From Peribacillus sp044761985 (GTDB lineage Bacteria > Bacillota > Bacilli > Bacillales > DSM-1321): DNA of 64,000 nt. Below the pieces are notes generated by a model, which did not search any database, was not told the DNA's origin, and was given only the letters and a program-made list of their open reading frames with translations. The position numbers and the translations under genes were made by a program. Every line of letters begins with the position of its first letter. Position 1 is the stretch's first letter. The stretch covers positions 579,243 to 643,242 of the forward strand of contig NZ_JBIWDK010000002.1 in assembly GCF_044761985.1 (NCBI RefSeq), in the 5' to 3' direction. Of this stretch, positions 1 to 8,614 are shown piece by piece.

Positions 1-449
1 AAGCGGAATACACTGAAGGCAGTTACGGAATTTGGTCTATCCCATGCGACATCGCCCTTCCTTGTGCAACACAGAATGAAATTGATGAAGATGCAGCAAA
101 ACTGCTGATCAAAAACAATGTAAAAGCGGTCGGCGAAGGTGCTAACATGCCTTCTACCCTTGAAGCGATTGACGTATTCCTTAACAATGGTGTCCTCTTT
201 GGTCCAGCTAAAGCTGCCAATGCAGGTGGCGTAGCTGTTTCAGCCCTTGAAATGGCACAAAATAGTGCCAGAATGCCTTGGACGTTTGAAGAAGTCGACG
301 AAAAACTGCATGGCATCATGAAAAATATTTACAAAAATAGTATAGAAGCAGCTGAAGCATATGGTGTTCCAGGCAACTTAGTTGTCGGTGCCAACATTGC
401 AGGATTCCTTAAAGTAGCAGACGCTATGATGACTCAGGGAATACTCTAA
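1..449 (+). CDS. gdhA: NADP-type glutamate dehydrogenase, C-terminal part
   Basis: This is the last 148 residues of a glutamate dehydrogenase, cut by the window edge; the reading frame runs from base 3. The enzyme interconverts 2-oxoglutarate plus ammonium and glutamate in the cytoplasm. The visible part holds the end of the nucleotide-binding domain (the stretch around GEGANMPST) and the C-terminal helix region. Its tail (GNLVVGANIAGF, then KVADAM) matches the hexameric NADP-dependent GdhA type rather than the RocG/GudB type. A hairpin follows within 15 bases of the stop. The family call is firm; cofactor preference is inferred from that similarity. Confidence 0.93.
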   Translation, partial: AEYTEGSYGIWSIPCDIALPCATQNEIDEDAAKLLIKNNVKAVGEGANMPSTLEAIDVFLNNGVLFGPAKAANAGGVAVSALEMAQNSARMPWTFEEVDEKLHGIMKNIYKNSIEAAEAYGVPGNLVVGANIAGFLKVADAMMTQGIL

Positions 450-460
450 GAGCTAGTGAA

Positions 461-487
461 GGAGGCGGTCCAAATGGACCGCCTCCT
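461..487 (+). terminator. Hairpin after gdhA
   Basis: An inverted repeat with 10-11 bp GC-rich arms and a short loop lies 12 bases after the gdhA stop. The following T-rich stretch is weak (tcttcatt), so it may act as a stabiliser or a weak terminator. Confidence 0.55.
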
Positions 488-509
488 CTTCATTGTAACA
501 TCCCACAAC

Positions 510-547
510 AAAGGAGAGTGCCGGACAAAATACCGGCACTCTCCTTT
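510..547 (-). terminator. Terminator of the rbs operon
   Basis: A perfect 15-bp inverted repeat (arms 510-524 and 533-547) with A/T flanks lies just past the rbsB stop. It is shaped to stop leftward transcription of the rbs operon and could also stop read-through from gdhA. Confidence 0.8.
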
Positions 548-560
548 ATTACATACACTT

Positions 561-1481
561 TTATTCCTTAGTCACTAGCTTCAATGGAACAGAAATCGTA
601 CTATCCACTTTTTCGCCTTTCAGGACTTTTTCAGCCGCATGAACTGCTTCTTCACCGATAAGGACCGGTTGTTGAGCAACGGTTGCTTGTAATTCACCGT
701 TTTCAACCGCTTTTAGAGCATCCTCGTTTCCATCAAAACCAACGACAATGACGTCTTTTCCGGCCGCTTTGATTGCCTCTACTGCTCCTAATGCCATTTC
801 ATCATTATGAGCAAAGACCGCTTGGATGTCTTTTTTCCCTTGCAGGATGTTTTCCATAACGTTAAGCCCTTTTGTACGGTCAAATTCAGCCGTTTGGCTT
901 GTCAGAACATCTAATTGCTCATCTGCGATGTTATGGAACCCTTTCCCCCGCTCACGCGTTGCAGATGCTCCAGAAACCCCTTCTAATTCCACAACTTTTG
1001 CCTGTTCTCCAAGTTGTTTAACAAGATATTCAGCCGCTGTCTCTCCGCCGGCTACATTATCTGAAGCAATGAACGTTTCAATGTCGCCTTCCTCGGAAGA
1101 ACGGTCAATTGTTATGACGGGAATGCCCGCTTCATTAGCCGATTGAACCGCTGATGAAATCGCAGCCGAATCCGTAGGGTTGACGAGTAGTATATCGACA
1201 TTTTGAAGAATCAAATCTTCAATCCCGCTTATTTGTTTCGCTGTATCATCTTGTGCATCGACCACTGACACTTTCATGCCTTTTGCCTTCGCTTCTTTTT
1301 CAATCCCATCTTTCAACGCAACGAAGAAAGGATTATTTAATGTAGATATGCTGACTCCAACCTTCACGTCTTTCATGGACTCTTTTACTTCTTTTTTATT
1401 ATCATTGAATCCCGATTCCATTGAACATGCTGCTAATACCACTAAAGACAGAACCATGAATAACGAAAGAACCTTTTTCAT
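561..1481 (-). CDS. rbsB: Ribose ABC transporter, substrate-binding lipoprotein
   Basis: RbsB captures D-ribose outside the membrane and delivers it to the RbsA/RbsC transporter. The 306-residue product begins with a lipoprotein signal (MKK, hydrophobic core, lipobox LAAC with the lipidated Cys at position 19). A type-I periplasmic-binding fold with two Rossmann lobes follows, with the characteristic segment VGFDGNEDAL near the C-terminus. It is the last gene of rbsRKDACB, 16 bases after rbsC, and is followed by a strong terminator. The length is normal for RbsB. Ribose specificity is inferred from the complete operon context. Confidence 0.93.
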   Translation of the reverse strand: MKKVLSLFMVLSLVVLAACSMESGFNDNKKEVKESMKDVKVGVSISTLNNPFFVALKDGIEKEAKAKGMKVSVVDAQDDTAKQISGIEDLILQNVDILLVNPTDSAAISSAVQSANEAGIPVITIDRSSEEGDIETFIASDNVAGGETAAEYLVKQLGEQAKVVELEGVSGASATRERGKGFHNIADEQLDVLTSQTAEFDRTKGLNVMENILQGKKDIQAVFAHNDEMALGAVEAIKAAGKDVIVVGFDGNEDALKAVENGELQATVAQQPVLIGEEAVHAAEKVLKGEKVDSTISVPLKLVTKE

Positions 1482-1497
1482 TTTGATACACCTCTAC

Positions 1498-2442
1498 TTA
1501 TGATTTTTTACGATCAAGTAAAACAGCAACCAATATAACTGCGCCCTTTACGACTTGCTGGTAGAAAGAGGACACACCAAGTAAATTCATTCCGTTGTTC
1601 AATGTACCGATAATCAAGACACCGACTAGCGTACCGAACATCCGGCCCTTTCCTCCTGATAGGCTTGTCCCGCCTAATACAACGGCAGCAATGGCATCCA
1701 TTTCGTAGGATTGACCGGCAGTCGGCTGTGCTGAATTCAAACGAGATGTTAGAATGGCACCGGCAAGCGCTGCCATTGTGCCTGCAAGCCCATAAATAGC
1801 TACCTTGACCCGGTCCACTTTAATTCCAGAGATACGTGAAGCCTTCTCATTTCCACCTATTGCATACGTCTTACGTCCAAATGATGTTTTATGGAGCAAG
1901 AACCAGAGAATGATGAAAGCGATGATCATCACAACCGCTGGAACAGGAATTCCAAAGAAATATCCCCTACCAAACAATTGGAACATCAAAGAGTCACCAA
2001 TACCCGTAATCGGCTTACCATCTGTATACACAAGCGTTAATCCACGGAAAATGGTCATCGTTGCCAATGTGACAATGAAAGGCGCCATTTTTCCTTTCGA
2101 GATAAGAATCCCATTAATCACACCCATTATGGTACCTAATAAAACGCCTACTAATATAGCTAAAATAGGGTCCAATCCTGAAACCATCATGCCAGCCATA
2201 AGTGCACTGGATAGTGCTAGAATGGAGCCGACCGACAGATCAATTCCGCCAGTCAAAATAATGAAGGTCATCCCAAACGCAATCAATGCATTAATGGAGG
2301 TTTGACGCAATAGATTCAAGATGTTACTCGGTTCCATGAATGATGGGTTTAAAACGGTTATTACGATAAATAAAAGAATCAAAGCAAGTAATGGACCAAA
2401 TTTCTGCCAGATTCCAGTTTTCCCTGCAGCCTCAAGTTTCAT
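1498..2442 (-). CDS. rbsC: Ribose ABC transporter, permease
   Basis: RbsC is the membrane channel subunit of the ribose importer. The 314-residue protein is strongly hydrophobic, with about eight to ten membrane segments. It contains the conserved stretch LTGGIDLSVGS near residue 65 and AAVVLGGTSLSGG near residue 235, both typical of BPD_transp_2 permeases. Its start lies one base after the rbsA stop, and its ribosome-binding site (GGAGG) sits inside the end of rbsA, suggesting translational coupling. Normal family length. Confidence 0.93.
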   Translation of the reverse strand: MKLEAAGKTGIWQKFGPLLALILLFIVITVLNPSFMEPSNILNLLRQTSINALIAFGMTFIILTGGIDLSVGSILALSSALMAGMMVSGLDPILAILVGVLLGTIMGVINGILISKGKMAPFIVTLATMTIFRGLTLVYTDGKPITGIGDSLMFQLFGRGYFFGIPVPAVVMIIAFIILWFLLHKTSFGRKTYAIGGNEKASRISGIKVDRVKVAIYGLAGTMAALAGAILTSRLNSAQPTAGQSYEMDAIAAVVLGGTSLSGGKGRMFGTLVGVLIIGTLNNGMNLLGVSSFYQQVVKGAVILVAVLLDRKKS

Positions 2443-2443
2443 C

Positions 2444-3925
2444 CTAGTTTCCTCCTGTTGCCAATGCCATAATTTTTTCTTGTGTTGCTTCCTTCTTCAT
2501 CAATTCCCCGGCAATTTTACCTTCGTGTACAACAAGAACTCTGTCACTCATTCCCACAATTTCAGGAAGTTCTGACGAAACCATAATGATGGCGATGCCT
2601 CGTTCTGTTAATTCATTCATCAATTCATATATTTCACGTTTCGCTCCGACATCGATTCCCCTTGTCGGCTCATCCATGATCAACACTTTAGGAGAAGTTC
2701 CAATCCATTTGGCAATGACCACTTTTTGTTGATTTCCTCCAGATAAGTTGCCAATAATCGCTTCTGTAGACGATGTTTTCACGTGAAGACGCTTGACCAT
2801 CATCTCCGCAAATTTTTTCTCATCAGCTGTCTTTACAATTCCGTTAGGGGCAAAGCTCTTTAGGTTTGGAAGGCCGATATTTTCGCGGATAGAAAAGTCC
2901 AGGATCAACCCTTCTTCTTTACGATTTTCCGTGATGAAGGCTAAACCATGCCGTACTGCATCTGTAGGTTTACGTATGGCTACCTTTTTACCCTCTATCT
3001 TTAACTCTCCACTACCTATTTGATCAATTCCGAAAATGGCACGCATGATTTCCGTTCTTCCTGCTCCCATTAACCCGGCTACACCCACAATTTCACCTTG
3101 ACGGACAGCAAAATGAATATCTTCAAAGAGTCCTTTTTTAGTGAGTGCATTCACTTCAAGTACCACTTCTCCAGGGGATGCCTCACGATGAGGGAAACGG
3201 TCCTCTAGCTCACGACCGACCATCTTCTGGACCACTTCATCAAAATTGGTATCTATGATTCTTTTGGTATCCACTGTTTTACCGTCACGCATGACTGTGA
3301 TCCGGTCACAAATGGCAAAAATCTCTTCCATCCGATGAGAAATATAAACAAGTGATACTCCTTTTTTTATTAGGCCTTTCATCACTTCAAACAACTTCTC
3401 AATTTCCCGATCGGTCAAGGCGGCGGTTGGTTCATCCATGATGATGACCTCAGCATCCGTCATCAGCGCTTTAGCAATCTCTATCATCTGCTGTTCGCCA
3501 ACTGAGCAAAGACCGGCTTCTTTATCAAAAGGAAGCGAAATATTAAGCGTCTTAAAAATCTCATTGGCTTTAGCCATCATTTGTTTGTTTTTCAACACAC
3601 CGAAAGCATTGACCATTTCCTTACCGATGAATAGGTTTTCTAATACCGTCATTTCTGGCCAGATATTCAACTCTTGTCGGATAAAGGCCAATCCTGCTTT
3701 TTCCGCTTCCTTCGAGTCCTTGAAGGAAACCTCTTTGCCATTGATCATGATTGTTCCCTGGTCATGTTTATGAAGTCCGGTCAAAATATTCATCAAGGTT
3801 GACTTTCCGGCTCCGTTTTCCCCCATAAGTGCGTGGACTTCTCCTGCCTCTAAAGAAAACTGTACGCCCTCTAATACCTTGTTCTGGCCAAATGCCTTAT
3901 AGATATTACTCATTTCAATTTGCAT
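2444..3925 (-). CDS. rbsA: Ribose ABC transporter, double ATPase
   Basis: RbsA energises ribose import with two fused ABC ATPase domains on the cytoplasmic face. The first domain has a Walker A GENGAGKS near residue 38 and Walker B VIIMDEPTAAL. The second has a degenerate Walker A (GLMGAGRTE), an intact signature LSGGNQQK and Walker B LIMDEPTRGID. Such asymmetry is normal in the RbsA/XylG/MglA class. I take the ATG at 3925 (493 residues) because a GAGGTG site lies 6-7 bases upstream; the in-frame GTG at 3934 overlaps that site. Confidence 0.94.
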   Translation of the reverse strand: MQIEMSNIYKAFGQNKVLEGVQFSLEAGEVHALMGENGAGKSTLMNILTGLHKHDQGTIMINGKEVSFKDSKEAEKAGLAFIRQELNIWPEMTVLENLFIGKEMVNAFGVLKNKQMMAKANEIFKTLNISLPFDKEAGLCSVGEQQMIEIAKALMTDAEVIIMDEPTAALTDREIEKLFEVMKGLIKKGVSLVYISHRMEEIFAICDRITVMRDGKTVDTKRIIDTNFDEVVQKMVGRELEDRFPHREASPGEVVLEVNALTKKGLFEDIHFAVRQGEIVGVAGLMGAGRTEIMRAIFGIDQIGSGELKIEGKKVAIRKPTDAVRHGLAFITENRKEEGLILDFSIRENIGLPNLKSFAPNGIVKTADEKKFAEMMVKRLHVKTSSTEAIIGNLSGGNQQKVVIAKWIGTSPKVLIMDEPTRGIDVGAKREIYELMNELTERGIAIIMVSSELPEIVGMSDRVLVVHEGKIAGELMKKEATQEKIMALATGGN

Positions 3926-3943
3926 ACTTTTCACCTCATTTCG

Positions 3944-4336
3944 TTAAAAGAATACGCCAGACTGCAAAATGCAATTGGAATACGGCGTCGTTTCTCCTGT
4001 ACGGATGACTGCCTTTGCTTTACGCGTCAATACTTTGAATTCCTCGTGGGAAATATAATCAATCGATTCTCCGAATTCTTGTTTCATGAAAAGATGCTGT
4101 TCTGGATTTTTTTCTATGATTTCATTAGCCGCAATTACCTTTTCAATAACCATATCGTCGTGAACGGCACGAACGACATCTTGAAAAGAAGGTGTTCCCG
4201 GTGTTAATGCTACATCTATTTTGAGCACTCCCTCAGGAACTGGCAGGCCTGCATCTCCAATGACGATATAATCTGTATGTCCAAGATCGACTAGTACCTT
4301 GGCGATTGAACTATTGATGATTCCATGACGCTTCAT
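3944..4336 (-). CDS. rbsD: D-ribose pyranase
   Basis: RbsD interconverts beta-ribopyranose and beta-ribofuranose so that ribokinase receives the furanose form. The 130-residue protein shows the family's N-terminal signature with His20 and Asp28 (GHTDYIVIGDAG), His20 being the known catalytic residue, and the C-terminal TGETTPYSN. Its start overlaps the rbsK stop by four bases (ATGA), indicating coupled translation between the kinase and the pyranase. Full length. Confidence 0.95.
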   Translation of the reverse strand: MKRHGIINSSIAKVLVDLGHTDYIVIGDAGLPVPEGVLKIDVALTPGTPSFQDVVRAVHDDMVIEKVIAANEIIEKNPEQHLFMKQEFGESIDYISHEEFKVLTRKAKAVIRTGETTPYSNCILQSGVFF

Positions 4337-5217
4337 GAATTAAAGCTCCCTTCGACTTCTTCCCTTGTCGGCATACCGCCCTGTGCGCCAAACTTCGTTA
4401 CTGAAATAGAAGCTGCTCGGTTAGCAAAGAGCAAACACTCTTCGAAACCTTTCCCTTCTGCAACAGCCACAGCAAAGGCGGCATTAAACGTATCCCCGGC
4501 CCCTGTTGTATCGACTGCCTCGACCACGAAACTTGGAACCACTCTCTCTTGTTCCCCATCGAAATAGCGTACTCCGTCTTTCCCTTCTGTGATAAACAAT
4601 TTATTAGGATATTCGGCCAAAACTTCACTCCGATCCCTTCCCTTGAAAAGAATGTCGAATTCGTGCTCATTCGGGGTGATGAAGGATGAGCGCTGAATAA
4701 CAAGCTCACTAATCTCACGTGCAGGTGCAGGGTTCAACAGTAATTTTTTCTGGAGCTTTTCACATAATTCAGCAAGAAACTCCACAGTTTCCTCCGGTAT
4801 TTCTTGTTGAACCAGGACGATATCGCTCCCTTCTATAATTTTCATTGCCTTTTTGACATAATCGGGGGTGATGGAATCATTAGCACCTTTAACAACTATA
4901 ATGCTATTATCTCCCTCTGAAAGCGTTATATGGGCAGTTCCGGAAGCTTCACCTGCAACCGGTTCCACAAAATTGGTAAAAACGCCGTTATTTTTTAAAT
5001 TTTCGAGGATAATTTCTCCGTAAAAATCATCTCCTACACAACCGACCATCGTTACTTCAGCACCCAAACGGGCTGCTGCAACGGCTTGATTGGCTCCTTT
5101 TCCACCTGGAACTGTTACAAAAGAATCCCCAAGGACCGTTTCGCCTGCGATTGGACGCTTAGGCGATGTAACGACTAAGTCCATCGAGGAACTTCCGACT
5201 ACTGCTATTTTTATCAT
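4333..5217 (-). CDS. rbsK: Ribokinase
   Basis: RbsK phosphorylates ribose to ribose 5-phosphate with ATP, feeding the pentose-phosphate pathway. The 294-residue PfkB-family kinase has the substrate-binding GGKGANQAVAAARLGA at residues 38-53 and the anion-hole/catalytic motif DTTGAGDTFN, in which Asp242 is the expected catalytic base. It overlaps rbsR upstream and rbsD downstream by four bases each, so the three genes are tightly coupled. Full length with all key motifs intact. Confidence 0.95.
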   Translation of the reverse strand: MIKIAVVGSSSMDLVVTSPKRPIAGETVLGDSFVTVPGGKGANQAVAAARLGAEVTMVGCVGDDFYGEIILENLKNNGVFTNFVEPVAGEASGTAHITLSEGDNSIIVVKGANDSITPDYVKKAMKIIEGSDIVLVQQEIPEETVEFLAELCEKLQKKLLLNPAPAREISELVIQRSSFITPNEHEFDILFKGRDRSEVLAEYPNKLFITEGKDGVRYFDGEQERVVPSFVVEAVDTTGAGDTFNAAFAVAVAEGKGFEECLLFANRAASISVTKFGAQGGMPTREEVEGSFNS

Positions 5218-6197
5218 GACTCCGCCTTCTTTCTCGTAGTTAGTCTTTCAACAAATGTAACTGGAAGCTTTCTATGTGTCTCTTCTATTACTTCCTGATT
5301 GATTCTTTTAATCAATAACTCTGCTGCCTGTTTTCCCATCTCATAAGCTGGCTGCCGAATAGTCGACAGAGGCGGGTGTAATAATGCTGTGAAGGCAATA
5401 TCATCGTACCCAATCAATTGGATGTCATCAGGGATGCGTTTTTCTCTTTTTAAGATCTCCTGTAAAATCGCTGCTGCCACTATATCATTACAAGCAATGA
5501 CTCCATCTACATGTGGATATTTTTCAAATAATTCTTGCGCACAGACCTGACCACCTTGAATGGTAAGCGGCGAGTCCACAACATGGAACTTCACCTTTGC
5601 AAGCCTTAACTCTTCCATTGCCGCTACATACCGGTCATACACAGGTTTTATTTCAACAGGACCCCTGATTAAAACGATGTCCTTACTTCCTCTATCTATC
5701 AATATTCGGGCCGCCAGTTGGCCACCCGCCCTTTGGTCGGAATAAACCGCGGGCAGTCCCTCTACCGTCCGGTCCAGCAAGACGACGGGGATTTCCAGGT
5801 TGCTAAAACTTTCATTTCCTATCTCACTTGTAGAAGCAATCATTCCCACTACATTGTTTTGCAAAAAAGTATCTATATATTCCATTTCCTTATTTCTCTT
5901 CTCATCACTATTGCCAAAGATTAACCGATATCCATATTGTTGGAGATAATCTTCTACCCCCCTTGCCATCTCAGGAAAGAAGGGGTTCGTAATGTCAGGT
6001 AAAATAAGGCCTATCAATTTAGATTTACGTTTATAGAGGGATCTAGCCACTTCATTCGGCTTGTAATTCAATTTTCCCACAGCTAACATGACGGCTTTTC
6101 TTGTATCTTCATGTGCGTACCCGCTGTCATTTATCACTCTAGAAACCGTCGCTACGGAAAATCCCGCTTCCTTTGCAACATCCCGAATAGTCGCCAA
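5214..6197 (-). CDS. rbsR: LacI-family repressor of the ribose operon
   Basis: RbsR is predicted to repress rbsRKDACB and to respond to a sugar effector. The N-terminus is a LacI helix-turn-helix (ATIRDVAKEAGFSVATVSRV) followed by the YKPNEVARSL hinge and a periplasmic-binding-like effector domain with SNDI/CNDI-type and GYDD motifs. I choose the TTG at 6197: a GAGGTG ribosome site ends six bases upstream, the product then starts MATIRDV like the family, and the longer GTG start at 6206 would lie within the ribosome site. First gene of the operon. Confidence 0.9.
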   Translation of the reverse strand: MATIRDVAKEAGFSVATVSRVINDSGYAHEDTRKAVMLAVGKLNYKPNEVARSLYKRKSKLIGLILPDITNPFFPEMARGVEDYLQQYGYRLIFGNSDEKRNKEMEYIDTFLQNNVVGMIASTSEIGNESFSNLEIPVVLLDRTVEGLPAVYSDQRAGGQLAARILIDRGSKDIVLIRGPVEIKPVYDRYVAAMEELRLAKVKFHVVDSPLTIQGGQVCAQELFEKYPHVDGVIACNDIVAAAILQEILKREKRIPDDIQLIGYDDIAFTALLHPPLSTIRQPAYEMGKQAAELLIKRINQEVIEETHRKLPVTFVERLTTRKKAES

Positions 6198-6220
6198 TAC
6201 ATTCACCTCAATGTGTTATC

Positions 6221-6234
6221 TGTAACCGTTTCCA
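6221..6234 (-). promoter_or_regulatory. cre-like / LacI-family operator upstream of rbsR
   Basis: The sequence tgtaaccgtttcca matches the CcpA catabolite-response consensus TGWAANCGNTNWCA at 13 of 14 positions. It lies 11 bases upstream of the rbsR ribosome-binding site. Such sites can be bound by CcpA or by the LacI-type RbsR itself, so either carbon repression or autoregulation is plausible. A weak possible promoter (TTGCCG, 17 bases, TAAGCT) is seen upstream on the minus strand. Confidence 0.6.
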
Positions 6235-6496
6235 CATTAGCTTATCATCATTTTATATGAACGGCAAGTCCTATTATCTTAGCAATTAGTAGGTACAAAT
6301 AACTAAAAAGTGTAACACAATCCACCATTCTTTAAAATTTACACTGAGTAAAATGTGATTACCTTTCTAAATCCTGTCCTTGGATGCATATCGATGATCT
6401 TTTTCTTTCGCTGTTTTCATAACAAACTCGTCGGTTTCTCACTCGATTGGGTGGGATATATGAATCATTTATGAACTGTGCGGTACCGCTCCTAAC

Positions 6497-6682
6497 ATGG
6501 GAAATGATGAAAATCGTATGGCCATGCAGCCTCGTGGTATGAATCGAGATTTGGATTCACGTGGTGGAATTAACAGCAGCTATTCCAAGGAAACCATCAT
6601 TCTATCATCTGCCCTCCTTTTATTACTATTCGGTGCGATAGCCTTTGCTCTCTCCTTTAGACGCAGAGGAAGAAAGGGTTAA
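6497..6682 (+). CDS. Small single-membrane-segment protein, doubtful
   Basis: A 61-codon frame that I do not recognise. The first 30 residues are polar and rich in Arg, Gly and Asn; then comes one hydrophobic segment of about 19 residues and a basic tail RRRGRKG, giving the shape of a membrane anchor. There is no LPXTG motif and no credible ribosome-binding site before the ATG, and the frame is closed upstream by a TGA at 6461. It sits alone in a 0.8-kb gap between divergent rbsR and the amylase gene. It may be a remnant or spurious. The rest of 6235-6988 shows nothing else I can support. Confidence 0.25.
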   Translation: MGNDENRMAMQPRGMNRDLDSRGGINSSYSKETIILSSALLLLLFGAIAFALSFRRRGRKG

Positions 6683-6988
6683 TCGTTTAAAAATTCATCA
6701 CAATCAGGTATCCCGAGTTTGGGACGCCTTTTTCCATGTTGCTTTCATCAAACACACGACTATAAGGAGACATCCAATCTTTATAACTTCGCCTTATTTT
6801 TTTACAAACCGAAACGCTATATCCATTTTTATTACAAGGTAGTAAAATAATAGGAGGGTGAATTTTATTTTCATCTAAACATTTTCAGTTGTTTATTATT
6901 TTTCTATAAAGGGTAAAGATTTCCATTATCACTTTTCCGATCGTTCTATATGTATCTTGTCAAACGTGTCGGTGTCAGGGGGGAAAGA

Positions 6989-8446
6989 ATGAAAAGAAAT
7001 CATACGATGATGCAATTTTTCGAGTGGCATTTAGAAGCGGATGGAAAGCACTGGGAAAGATTGAAATACGCGGCCCTGAAATTGAAGGATACAGGAATTG
7101 ACTGTATATGGCTTCCACCTGTTACAAAGGGCCAATCCCTAGAGGATAATGGGTATGGTATTTATGACGGGTACGATTTGGGTGAATTCGACCAAAAAGG
7201 AACCGTGCGTACAAAATACGGGACAAAGGAAGAATTGCATCAGGCGATTGCCGCCTGTCATAACTACGGGCTATGCGTATATATCGACCTGGTCATGAAC
7301 CATAAAGCTGGGGCTGATGGCACTGAAAAGTTCGAAGTCATCGAAGTCAATCCAGAGAACAGGATGGAAGACATATCGGAACCATTTGAAATAGAGGGAT
7401 GGACAACATTCGATTTTCCCGGACGTAATAATCAGTACTCCTCTTTTAAATGGGACCATACTCATTTTAATGGAACAGACTATGACGCCAAACATGACAA
7501 AATGGGCGTTTACCGGATAACAGGCGAAAATAAACATTGGAGTAAGCATGTCATTAATGAATTTGGGAACTACGATTACCTGATGTTTGCCAACATTGAC
7601 TACAGTCTTCCAGAAGTTCGGCAGGAGATGATCACCTGGGGAAAATGGATGGTCGACACATTGAAATGCGATGGTTTTCGTTTAGATGCTGTAAAGCACA
7701 TTGATTATGAATTCATCAATGAATTTTTACAAGAACTCATCCCTTACACAAAGGAACATTTCTTTATGGTGGGTGAATTCTGGAAGGCAGACGTAAATGC
7801 CTGTCAAACTTTTTTAGACCAAACGAATCATGACCTCAATCTATTCGATGTTTCCTTGCATTATAAATTTCACGAAGCCTCAAAAGCAGGATCTGACTTC
7901 GATCTCTCAACCATCTTTGATCATACCCTCGTTCAAACTAATCCGGCACAGGCCGTCACTTTTGTCGATAATCATGACTCTCAGCCCCATGAATCACTTG
8001 AATCATGGGTTAAGGATTGGTTCAAACCCTCGGCATATGCCCTAATCCTGCTTAGACTTTGTGGTTACCCTTGTGTCTTTTATGGAGATTACTATGGAAT
8101 TGGCGGTCCTTCCCCGGTTCCCGGTAAAAAAGACATTATCGACCGGCTCCTGCATGCAAGGTATGAAAAAGCCTATGGTGAGCAAAAGGATTATTTCGAT
8201 GATCCCCATACAATCGGTTGGGTTCGCCTAGGCGTAGAAGAGCTAGAAGGATCGGGATGTGCAGTCGTCGTCTCCAACAGCGATCAAAACAGTGAGAAAA
8301 GGATGTTTGTTGGCGAGCACCGCGCCGGTGAAATCTGGACCGACCTAACCTTCCATAGAGATGATCACATTACGATAGAGGAAGATGGGTATGCAACGTT
8401 TCCCGTTCATGGAAAAAGCGTATCCGTTTGGGCACTCAATCAATAA
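6989..8446 (+). CDS. Intracellular alpha-amylase (GH13)
   Basis: A 485-residue glycoside hydrolase family 13 enzyme expected to cleave alpha-1,4 glucans. The four GH13 regions are visible: DLVMNH near residue 100, GFRLDAVKH with the nucleophile Asp233, VGEFW with the acid/base Glu263, and FVDNHD with Asp330. It resembles liquefying Bacillus amylases and E. coli AmyA (GH13_5). There is no signal peptide, so it probably works in the cytoplasm on imported or stored oligosaccharides. I choose the ATG at 6989, directly after a run of G (gggggg aaag), over the ATG at 6950, which lacks a ribosome site. Confidence 0.9.
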   Translation: MKRNHTMMQFFEWHLEADGKHWERLKYAALKLKDTGIDCIWLPPVTKGQSLEDNGYGIYDGYDLGEFDQKGTVRTKYGTKEELHQAIAACHNYGLCVYIDLVMNHKAGADGTEKFEVIEVNPENRMEDISEPFEIEGWTTFDFPGRNNQYSSFKWDHTHFNGTDYDAKHDKMGVYRITGENKHWSKHVINEFGNYDYLMFANIDYSLPEVRQEMITWGKWMVDTLKCDGFRLDAVKHIDYEFINEFLQELIPYTKEHFFMVGEFWKADVNACQTFLDQTNHDLNLFDVSLHYKFHEASKAGSDFDLSTIFDHTLVQTNPAQAVTFVDNHDSQPHESLESWVKDWFKPSAYALILLRLCGYPCVFYGDYYGIGGPSPVPGKKDIIDRLLHARYEKAYGEQKDYFDDPHTIGWVRLGVEELEGSGCAVVVSNSDQNSEKRMFVGEHRAGEIWTDLTFHRDDHITIEEDGYATFPVHGKSVSVWALNQ

Positions 8447-8460
8447 GTGATTTGCCTCCT

Positions 8461-8506
8461 ACAGCAAAAACAGTAAGGTTCATCATCATCCTACTGTTTT
8501 TGCTGT
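8461..8506 (+). terminator. Terminator after the amylase gene
   Basis: A perfect 15-bp inverted repeat (8461-8475 with 8492-8506), followed by gtttct, starts 15 bases after the amylase stop. Confidence 0.75.
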
Positions 8507-8614
8507 TGTTTCTCATGGAAAAAGAAACCCCCATTACACCATTTCAAGCATGCACGAAGATTTCTCCATCCACAGCAACCATGGTAAGATAAGGGAAAAG
8601 GAGTTGGATGAATC

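Noticed and set aside
6497..6682. LPXTG surface-protein anchor
   Set aside because: The hydrophobic segment plus basic tail has the right shape, but no LPXTG-like motif precedes it.
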